Assembly: GCA_946480245.1 (NCBI GenBank) | Contig: CAMLIZ010000235.1 | Location: forward strand, 1-5,138 | Length of the DNA stretch: 5,138 bases | Direction of reading: 5' to 3' | DNA from: an uncultured Pseudomonadota bacterium | Lineage (GTDB): Bacteria > Pseudomonadota > Gammaproteobacteria > Burkholderiales > Burkholderiaceae | Shown: positions 1 to 4,206 of the stretch, piece by piece | Layout: every line of letters begins with the position of its first letter | How positions within the stretch are numbered: position 1 is the stretch's first letter | Translations under genes and position numbers: made by a program | The notes under the pieces: model-generated | The model's database searches: none | What the model saw: only the letters and a program-made list of their open reading frames with translations | Told to the model about the DNA's origin: nothing

Positions 1-141
1 GACCACCAGCGTGCGGGTACGCGGCGTGCCGCCGTAGTAGTGATCGTTGCGCACGAAGCGGAAGGTCTCGCCCTCGCGCCCGGCGGGGACGAAGGGGCCG
101 GCGCCCATGGGCAGCTCGCGGGGATCGCGGGGCGGCACCAC
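1..141 (-). CDS. Unrecognised partial ORF, runs off the left edge
   Basis: A minus-strand frame is open from the infA end to base 1 and looks like protein nearest the edge: GAGPFVPAGREGETF, then RFVRNDHYYGG, then TPRTRTLVV. I do not recognise the family and give no function. The start is unresolved. In-frame candidates are GTG at 141-139 (a purine-rich GGGGGAGGG lies upstream, but about 14 nt away), ATG at 108-106 (no visible Shine-Dalgarno) and TTG at 231-229, overlapping the infA stop. A better-placed ATG at 182-180 is out of frame because of a nine-G tract that follows it. The antisense frames have the look of shadows. The gene lies downstream of infA in the same orientation. It could still be non-coding GC-rich spacer; the coding call rests only on the composition of about 45 residues. 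Confidence 0.3.
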   Translation of the reverse strand, partial: MVPPRDPRELPMGAGPFVPAGREGETFRFVRNDHYYGGTPRTRTLVV

Positions 142-171
142 GGGGCGGTTACTGCCCTCCCCCTGGGCTAA

Positions 172-189
172 CCCCCCCCCATCCCCCCC
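172..189 (-). repeat. Interrupted homopolymer tract G7-AT-G9 (minus sense)
   Basis: The plus strand carries nine C (172-180), then AT, then seven C (183-189). On the minus strand this reads G7-AT-G9 and contains an ATG (182-180) whose G is the first of the nine. A further GGGGG and GGG follow within 20 nt, so the minus strand has four G-runs and could form a quadruplex. Tracts of this length are prone to slippage and to sequencing error. Confidence 0.85.
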
Positions 190-199
190 TGGCGTGCCG

Positions 200-227
200 G
201 CGGGGCGTCCCCCGCGCGCCGCGGCGC
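200..227 (-). terminator. GC-rich hairpins directly after infA, possible terminator
   Basis: Two adjacent self-complementary elements begin immediately after the infA stop (minus sense). One is a perfect 12-bp palindrome GCGCCGCGGCGC (216-227). The other is a 6-bp stem GCGGGG/CCCCGC with a 4-nt loop (200-215). The two share no paired bases and could form one after the other. No U-tract follows, so intrinsic termination is doubtful; they may act instead as a 3' stability element or a weak attenuator. Confidence 0.3.
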
Positions 228-494
228 TCAATTGCGGCGCTTGATCGGGGCCGGGCCGGGGCCGGAGCCAGTGCGCTGCAGGTGGCGGAACGTGATGCGT
301 CCCTTGCTCAGGTCGTACGGCGACAGCTCGAGCGACACGTTGTCGCCGGCCAGGATGCGGATGTGGTGCTTGCGCATCTTGCCGGAGGTGTAGGCGACCA
401 GCTCGTGACCGTTGTCGAGCTTCACGCGGTAGCGCGAGTCCGGCAGCACTTCGTTCACGATGCCGTTCATCTCGATGAGTTCTTCCTTGGCCAT
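228..494 (-). CDS. infA: Translation initiation factor IF-1, C-terminally extended second-copy type
   Basis: IF-1 binds the 30S ribosomal A site with IF-2 and IF-3 during initiation; it is cytoplasmic and has a single S1/OB fold. The 88-residue product opens with [11 protein letters not shown] and keeps the family signatures [15 protein letters not shown] (residues 37-51) and [10 protein letters not shown] (58-67). Canonical IF-1 is about 72 residues. Here the OB fold ends near residue 71 and a basic, Gly/Pro-rich tail of about 17 residues ends in IKRRN. Such extended forms are, from family knowledge, typical of an additional infA in Burkholderiales, separate from the copy in the ribosomal protein cluster. 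The start is fixed by TAGGAG ending 6 nt before ATG; that TAG is also the stop of the upstream small ORF, so the two are probably translationally coupled. The nearby csp gene suggests a role in cold or stress translation, which is inference. Confidence 0.95.
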   Translation of the reverse strand: MAKEELIEMNGIVNEVLPDSRYRVKLDNGHELVAYTSGKMRKHHIRILAGDNVSLELSPYDLSKGRITFRHLQRTGSGPGPAPIKRRN

Positions 495-503
495 GAGGAT
501 CTC

Positions 504-737
504 CTACGGGTGTTGGGTGGGGCCGCTTGCGTCGTCGATCCAGGCCATGCCTTGATCCGTCGCGTAGTGCGTGGCGGCTTGATGGGTGTCGAACACCGGG
601 GTCAGGCGCAGCACCCGATCATGCGTGGCGCTGCCGATGCCGCTGCGAATCGACACCGAGGCCATGAAGCGGCCGTTCGGGAGAAGTCTGATCAGCGGTG
701 ATTCGAGGTACTTGCCGATTTCGATGTGCGTATTGAT
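504..737 (-). CDS. Small uncharacterised protein between csp and infA; start codon unresolved
   Basis: This frame is absent from simple ATG-based ORF calls of useful length but looks genuinely coding. From codon 737-735 it gives 77 residues starting (I)NTHIEIGKYLESPLIRLL, with a middle section ASVSIRSGIGSATHDRVLRL (26-45) and a helix-like end AATHYATDQGMAWIDD (54-69). The pattern suggests a small alpha/beta domain; there is no signal peptide or membrane segment. I do not know its function. The natural first codon appears to be ATC (737-735), where an ATG would be expected; there is no in-frame ATG, GTG or TTG between the csp stop and the ATG at 665-663. That internal ATG would give 53 residues and begin inside a predicted strand. 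The TAG stop (506-504) is part of the infA ribosome-binding site, 9 nt before infA. It is either a coupled infA partner with a rare start, or a gene damaged at its start. Confidence 0.5.
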   Translation of the reverse strand: MNTHIEIGKYLESPLIRLLPNGRFMASVSIRSGIGSATHDRVLRLTPVFDTHQAATHYATDQGMAWIDDASGPTQHP

Positions 738-772
738 GTGTTGCTTTCGATGAGGGACGCGGAAACGACGAA

Positions 773-802
773 GCAGGCCGTGCCGCCAGCGACACGGCCT
801 GC
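773..802 (-). terminator. Hairpin terminator after csp
   Basis: A perfect 10-bp inverted repeat, GCAGGCCGTG and CACGGCCTGC, flanks a 10-nt loop. It lies 43 nt past the csp stop. In the minus direction it is followed by TTCGTCGTTTCC, T-rich for this region but not a clean U-tract; in the plus direction no T-run follows. It probably ends or attenuates most csp transcripts, so the small ORF and infA would need read-through or a promoter in 738-772. Confidence 0.6.
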
Positions 803-845
803 GCGCGAATCCGTCAATCCGATGGAAACGCTGGCTGATGCGGGA

Positions 846-1058
846 TCAGGCCGCGGCGCGGATGTTGGAAGCCTGAGGGCCCTTCTTGCCCTGCGTGACT
901 TCGAACTCGACGCGCTGCGCTTCGGCCAGCGTCTTGAAGCCGCTGCCCTTGATTTCGCTGAAATGCGCGAACAGGTCCTTGCCGCCGCCGTCCGGCGTGA
1001 TGAAGCCGAAGCCCTTGCCTTCGTCGAACCACTTCACGGTTCCGGTTTGAGTCGTCAT
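846..1058 (-). CDS. Cold-shock protein, CspA family
   Basis: A 70-residue single cold-shock domain that binds single-stranded RNA/DNA and acts as an RNA chaperone, melting structure in mRNA and preventing premature termination. The sequence shows the N-terminal [20 protein letters not shown] with the RNP1 motif KGFGFI at residues 15-20, an RNP2-like DLFAHF at 28-33 (families usually have VFVHF), and the C-terminal KKGPQASNI. The length is the usual one for the family. The start is supported by AAAGGAAA, with AAGGA 8 nt before the ATG. It lies first in the minus-strand run csp, small ORF, infA, separated from the rest by a hairpin terminator. Its leader is about 155 nt and contains several hairpins, one covering the Shine-Dalgarno, as expected of a post-transcriptionally temperature-controlled csp gene. 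Which csp paralogue this is cannot be told from the sequence, so no letter is assigned. Confidence 0.95.
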   Translation of the reverse strand: MTTQTGTVKWFDEGKGFGFITPDGGGKDLFAHFSEIKGSGFKTLAEAQRVEFEVTQGKKGPQASNIRAAA

Positions 1059-1078
1059 GTCGAATTTCCTTTAAGAAA

Positions 1079-1094
1079 GTGCTGCGCGCAGCAC
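1079..1094. repeat. 16-bp perfect palindrome GTGCTGCGCGCAGCAC
   Basis: Self-complementary over all 16 bases, it lies just upstream of the csp Shine-Dalgarno. In the transcript it can form a 6-bp stem with a CGCG loop. As DNA its symmetry would also suit a dimeric regulator, but its place inside the leader favours an RNA role. Confidence 0.7.
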
Positions 1095-1149
1095 ATGCCC
1101 GCGCAGTGCAGAGACGCCAAGCAATCCAAAGGTGGGGATTCGACCGAGA

Positions 1150-1170
1150 CCCGTTGCGAACGCAAGCGGG
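1150..1170 (-). promoter_or_regulatory. Hairpin in the csp leader
   Basis: CCCG and UUGC on the 5' side pair with GCAA and CGGG on the 3' side around a GUUC loop, with a single bulged C. It sits mid-leader, roughly 90 nt before the csp start. There is no U-tract after it, so it is a structural leader element rather than a terminator. Confidence 0.55.
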
Positions 1171-1220
1171 GAACAGAAGAGACCTACGAAGAGACGGTCT
1201 TGTGCATATCTACGGGGCGG

Positions 1221-1250
1221 ATCATACGCTTTATGTCGTGGGCGTGCCGG
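1221..1250 (-). promoter_or_regulatory. Candidate sigma70 promoter for csp
   Basis: The minus strand has a good -10 box TATGAT (1226-1221), standing out in an otherwise GC-rich region. The best-spaced -35 is CCGGCA (1250-1245), only 3 of 6 consensus matches at 18-nt spacing. Expected start of transcription is near 1214. The A/T-rich GACATAAAGCG just upstream of the -10 may help opening. Confidence 0.4.
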
Positions 1251-1288
1251 CCTATCGCTGCAACGCCTTGAAATGGCGGCGCTGTCGG

Positions 1289-2098
1289 CTAAAGAAAGCG
1301 GCGCTTGTAAGACTCCGGCAGATCGGCCAGGCGCAGCAGCATCGGCAGGTCCGCGGTGTTGAAGTCCGGGTCCCAGGCCGGGGCGCCGAGGATGCGCGCG
1401 CCGCATTTCAGGTAGCCCTTGATCAGCGCCGGCGCCTCCACGTCCACGTCGGTGCGCAGCGCCTGCACCGGCAGCGCCAGCCGCGGCGTCACGCGCTCGG
1501 CCTCGGGCACCAGGTGGTCGCGCTGCAGCCGTTGCCACAGGCTGGCGGCCGCGTGCCCGCCGTCGGCCATCGGAATGCTCGCGCAGCCGATCATGGCGGC
1601 CACGCCGTTGGCGTTCATGAACTCTGCCAGCTTCGACCACATCATCAAGATCACGCCGCCGGTGCGCCACGCGGGATCCACGCAGGAGCGGCCCAGCTCG
1701 GCCATGTAGGGCCGCAGGCGCTGCAGCGGCGACAGGTCGAACTCGGTCTCGCTGTAGTAGCCGCCGAGGCGACGCGCGGCCGCCGGCATCATCACGCGGT
1801 AGGTTCCCACCAGACATGACGGGCGGCCCGCGGCCTCCAGCGTGCGCACGAGCAAGTGCTCGCAATGCGGGTCGAAGCTGTCGGCGTCGTGACCGGCGGG
1901 TGTGCCGGGCGGCACCGTCAGGCGCGCGCCCATTTCACCCGCGAACACCTGGTAGCGCAGGCGCTGCGCCTCGCGCACTTCATGTTCATGGCGCGCCCAG
2001 GTCACCTCCAGTGCCACCGGCTCGCGGTGCAGCAGGCGGCGCTGCCGTGCAGGGTTGTCCTGCGTCGCGCCACGGTTCAACAACAACATCTCGCTCAT
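1289..2098 (-). CDS. OlsB-like GNAT-family N-acyltransferase (putative ornithine-lipid synthesis)
   Basis: A 269-residue cytoplasmic protein of the GNAT N-acyltransferase group that includes OlsB, which moves a 3-hydroxy fatty acid from acyl carrier protein to the alpha-amine of ornithine, the first step of ornithine lipid formation. Typical motifs appear in order: RLRYQVFAGEMGA (46-58), FDPHCEHLLV (75-84), VGTYR (97-101), YYSETEFDL (114-122), ELGRSCVDPAWR (134-145) and the C-terminal GAPAWDPDFNTADL (248-261). The frame extends 30 codons further upstream, but the ATG at 2098 is chosen because GAGG lies 5 nt before it and the extension does not resemble the family. No olsA-type O-acyltransferase is nearby, so the acceptor is not settled; another N-acyl amino acid product is possible. 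It is divergent from ppx, and no clear terminator separates it from the csp promoter downstream. Confidence 0.85.
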   Translation of the reverse strand: MSEMLLLNRGATQDNPARQRRLLHREPVALEVTWARHEHEVREAQRLRYQVFAGEMGARLTVPPGTPAGHDADSFDPHCEHLLVRTLEAAGRPSCLVGTYRVMMPAAARRLGGYYSETEFDLSPLQRLRPYMAELGRSCVDPAWRTGGVILMMWSKLAEFMNANGVAAMIGCASIPMADGGHAAASLWQRLQRDHLVPEAERVTPRLALPVQALRTDVDVEAPALIKGYLKCGARILGAPAWDPDFNTADLPMLLRLADLPESYKRRFL

Positions 2099-2208
2099 GC
2101 GCACCTCAGACGCCATTTCCGATGCTCGCCATGCTGGCCAGGCCGAGTGACTGCAGCGTGACCCGCGCATGACGCCCTCGTGAAACACGGCTCGCTGACA
2201 ATCGCGCG
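2099..2208. promoter_or_regulatory. Divergent intergenic region between the acyltransferase gene and ppx
   Basis: These 110 nt must hold the start signals of both divergent genes. On the minus strand a GAGG Shine-Dalgarno precedes the acyltransferase ATG. On the plus strand no good Shine-Dalgarno is visible before the ppx ATG. I found no convincing -35/-10 pair and no Pho-box-like CTGTCAT repeats. The 8-bp palindrome CTGGCCAG (2134-2141) is the only symmetric element of note. Confidence 0.4.
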
Positions 2209-3720
2209 ATGCATACCGCTCGCCAAGCCACCACCGGTCCGCTGGCCGCCGTCGATATCGGCTCCAACAGCTTCCGCCTCGAGATCGGCCAGCTCGAGCA
2301 CGGCCGCTATCGGCGCATCGACTACATCAAGGAAACGGTGCGCCTGGGCTCCGGGCTGGACGAGCAGGCTCGCCTGACCGAGGAGGCCACTGCGCGCGGC
2401 CTCGCCTGCCTGGCGCGCTTTGCCGAGCGGCTGAAGGGGCTCGAGGCATGGCAAGTGCGTGCGGTGGCCACGCAGACGCTGCGCGAAGCCGCCAACCGCG
2501 ACGCCTTCCTGGCGCGCGGAGGGGCCGTGCTGGGCTATCCAATCGAGGTGATCTCCGGCCGCGAGGAGGCGCGCCTGATCTACGCCGGCGTCGTGCACCT
2601 GCAACCCTCCAGCCGGCCGCGGCTGGTCATCGATATCGGTGGCCGCTCCACCGAGATGATCCTCGGCGTCGGACGCCAGCCGATGGCGGCCGAATCGTTC
2701 CAGGTCGGCAGCGTGGGGCTGTCGATGCGCTATTTCGGCGATGGCAAGCTCACCGCGCAGGCCTTCCGCGCGGCGCAGATCGCCGCCGGCGCCGAAATCG
2801 AGGAGGCTCTGACCACGTTTTCGCGCCAACGCTGGCAGGAAGCGCTGGGATCATCGGGCACCGTGGGTGCGGTGTCGCAGTTGCTGGCCGCCGAAGGCGT
2901 GACCGACGGCACGATCACCGCGCCGGCCCTGGCATGGTGCATCGAGCGCTGCATAGCGGCCGGCCACACCGAGCGCATCGAGTTCGCGTCGTTGCGGCCC
3001 GATCGCCGGCCGGTGATCGCCGGCGGCCTGTCGATCCTCTACACGCTGTGCGCGCTGCTGCGCATCGACGAGTTGCGGCCGGCCAAGGGGGCGTTGCGCC
3101 AGGGCGTGATCATCGAGCTCGATGCGCGCTTGCGCGCATCGCATCACGCGCGCCCGCTCGACATGCGCGACCGCTCGGTGGCCGAACTGCAGCAACGCTT
3201 TGCGGTGGATCTCGATCAGGCGCGCCGCGTGGAGCGCGTGGCGCTGGCGCTGTACGACCAGGTGGCGCCGCCGGACGCGGGCCCCGACGCCCGCCGCGAA
3301 CTGGGCTGGGCGGCAGCGCTGCACGAGATCGGCATGCGGGTGTCGCACCACGACCACCATCGCCACAGCGCCTACCTGCTCGCGCATGCCGATGCGGCGG
3401 GTTTCTCGCAAAGCCAGCAGCGCTACCTGGCCGCGCTGGTGCTCGGGCAGCGCGGCGGCCTGCGCAAGGTGGAGGCGGCGATGGCGCAGCCGGAATTCGC
3501 ATGGCAGCTGCTCTGCCTTCGCCTGGGGGTGCTGGCGTGCCATGCGCGCAGCGACGTGACGGTGGCGCACTGGCGGTTGCGGCGCGCGGGTGCCGGCGCC
3601 GAGCTTGGTTTTCGTCACGGCCTGGCCGAGGCCGATGCGCGCACCGCCTACCTGCTGCGCGCCGAAGCGCAATGCTGGGAGCGCAGCAGCCTGCCGTTCA
3701 GCGTGCGCGACGCGGCCTGA
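2209..3720 (+). CDS. ppx: Exopolyphosphatase, Ppx/GppA family
   Basis: Removes terminal phosphates from polyphosphate chains in the cytosol, opposing polyphosphate kinase. The 503-residue product has the full family architecture, close to the 513 residues of Escherichia coli Ppx. It has the actin-like/ASKHA fold with phosphate loop DIGSNSFRL (16-24), the catalytic segment [13 protein letters not shown] (116-128, with the Glu pair 119-120), second phosphate loop DIGGRSTE (142-149), GSSGT (214-218), [11 protein letters not shown] (267-277) and GALRQGV (294-300). A C-terminal HD-like helical domain follows, with AAALHEIGM (368-376) and the His-rich [16 protein letters not shown] (378-393). ATG 2209 is the only usable in-frame start after the stop at 2170-2172, though its Shine-Dalgarno is weak. 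GppA activity (pppGpp to ppGpp) cannot be excluded by sequence, but ppk1 next door favours Ppx. It converges with sixA, with 9 nt between the stops. Confidence 0.95.
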   Translation: MHTARQATTGPLAAVDIGSNSFRLEIGQLEHGRYRRIDYIKETVRLGSGLDEQARLTEEATARGLACLARFAERLKGLEAWQVRAVATQTLREAANRDAFLARGGAVLGYPIEVISGREEARLIYAGVVHLQPSSRPRLVIDIGGRSTEMILGVGRQPMAAESFQVGSVGLSMRYFGDGKLTAQAFRAAQIAAGAEIEEALTTFSRQRWQEALGSSGTVGAVSQLLAAEGVTDGTITAPALAWCIERCIAAGHTERIEFASLRPDRRPVIAGGLSILYTLCALLRIDELRPAKGALRQGVIIELDARLRASHHARPLDMRDRSVAELQQRFAVDLDQARRVERVALALYDQVAPPDAGPDARRELGWAAALHEIGMRVSHHDHHRHSAYLLAHADAAGFSQSQQRYLAALVLGQRGGLRKVEAAMAQPEFAWQLLCLRLGVLACHARSDVTVAHWRLRRAGAGAELGFRHGLAEADARTAYLLRAEAQCWERSSLPFSVRDAA

Positions 3721-3729
3721 GCGGCCGCG
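3711..3729. terminator. Short hairpin over the ppx stop, between convergent genes
   Basis: A 7-bp perfect stem CGCGGCC/GGCCGCG with loop TGAGC includes the ppx stop codon and nearly reaches the sixA stop at 3730. Being symmetrical it could form in both transcripts, but neither side has a T-run, so it would be at best a weak bidirectional terminator or 3' end protector. Confidence 0.35.
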
Positions 3730-4206
3730 CTACAGCAGCTCGGGGGTGCGCACGGTGACCACCGTCACCTGCAGCGTGCCGTCGTCGCCTTCTGTGCTGC
3801 GCAGCCACCACACGCCGCCCTTCTTGATGCGCCACGACGCCGCCTGTTCGGCGGCGGCCCCGCCCACCAGGTGGGCCGCCACCTGCCCCAACGTGGGCTG
3901 GTGGCCGACCACCAGCACCGGCTTGCGCGAAAGCGGCCAGCGTGCGGCTTCGAGCAGCTCGCTCACGCTGCCGTCAGGCCGCAGTGCGTCCACCGTCTTG
4001 AAGCGCCGGTCCAGCGCCTTCGCCGTCTGCTGCGCACGCCGCGCCGGGCTCACCAACACCTTGGTGGTGGACGGCAGCACGTGGTTGAGCCAACGCGCGG
4101 TGCGCTGGGCCTGGCGCTCGCCCTTGGCGGTGAGGGCGCGCTCCAGGTCGTCCTGCAGCTCGCGTGCGTCCAGCGCATCGGCGTGGCGCCACAGGATCAG
4201 GTCCAT
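3730..4206 (-). CDS. sixA: SixA-type phosphohistidine phosphatase
   Basis: A small histidine phosphatase-superfamily enzyme of 158 residues (Escherichia coli SixA has 161) that removes phosphate from phosphohistidine in signalling or phosphotransferase proteins. The RHG-type catalytic motif is WRHADA, with nucleophile His8. ALTAKG (24-29) and VLVSPARRAQQTAKAL (50-65, supplying the phosphate-pocket Arg) match SixA closely, and the second active-site His is His102 in VVGHQPTLG. No signal peptide, so it is cytoplasmic. The ATG at 4206 overlaps the ppk1 stop by one base (TGATG) and has AGAGGG 7 nt upstream inside ppk1. It is therefore almost certainly co-transcribed and coupled to ppk1. An open frame continues upstream of this ATG, but that part is antisense-like shadow of ppk1. 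Its physiological substrate here is unknown; a link to polyphosphate is suggested only by position. Confidence 0.92.
   Translation of the reverse strand: MDLILWRHADALDARELQDDLERALTAKGERQAQRTARWLNHVLPSTTKVLVSPARRAQQTAKALDRRFKTVDALRPDGSVSELLEAARWPLSRKPVLVVGHQPTLGQVAAHLVGGAAAEQAASWRIKKGGVWWLRSTEGDDGTLQVTVVTVRTPELL

Larger units (their letters stand above)
1059..1214 (-). promoter_or_regulatory. Structured 5' leader of csp
   Basis: If transcription begins near 1214, the leader is about 155 nt, similar to the long leader known for Escherichia coli cspA. In order it contains: a 7-codon upstream ORF (1207-1184, MHKTVSS); a hairpin CCCGCUUGC-GUUC-GCAACGGG with one bulged C (1170-1150); a perfect 16-nt palindrome (1094-1079); and a small hairpin UUUCU-UAAA-GGAAA (1078-1065) that pairs part of the Shine-Dalgarno. 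A 13-codon ORF (1096-1055) overlaps the csp start as ATGA. The hairpins are seen in the sequence; thermosensing is inferred. Confidence 0.5.

Noticed and set aside
47..244. Plus-strand 65-codon ORF near the left edge.
   Set aside because: Pro/Arg/Gly-rich, includes the C-tract and overlaps the infA end; typical of a chance frame in GC-rich DNA.
738..817. TTGACG (817-812) as a -35 box for a promoter driving the small ORF and infA.
   Set aside because: The -10 position at 17-nt spacing reads TGTCGC, far from consensus, and would place the start inside the csp terminator hairpin.
504..1058. csp and the small ORF are in the same reading frame with no stop between 845 and 507, suggesting a csp fusion protein.
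   Set aside because: The csp TGA is clear, the intervening 36 codons look non-coding, and a perfect hairpin lies between. Same frame occurs one time in three by chance.
1264..1278. CGCC/GGCG inverted repeat after the acyltransferase stop as a terminator.
   Set aside because: Only four base pairs with a seven-base loop and no T-run.
1071..1288. Minus-strand frame crossing the csp leader with a hydrophobic-looking tail (LFVGLFCSPLAFATGLGRI).
   Set aside because: It is the end of a frame overlapping the acyltransferase gene out of phase, has no plausible start in the leader, and lies in a region better explained as a structured 5' UTR.
1079..1819. Plus-strand ORF of 246 codons opposite the acyltransferase gene.
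   Set aside because: His/Arg/Gln-rich antisense shadow with no family features; the minus-strand frame carries clear GNAT motifs.
2448..3758. Long plus-strand ORF of 436 codons inside ppx.
   Set aside because: It is an Arg/Ala/Gly-rich shadow in a GC-rich gene, and the overlapping ppx frame has every family motif.
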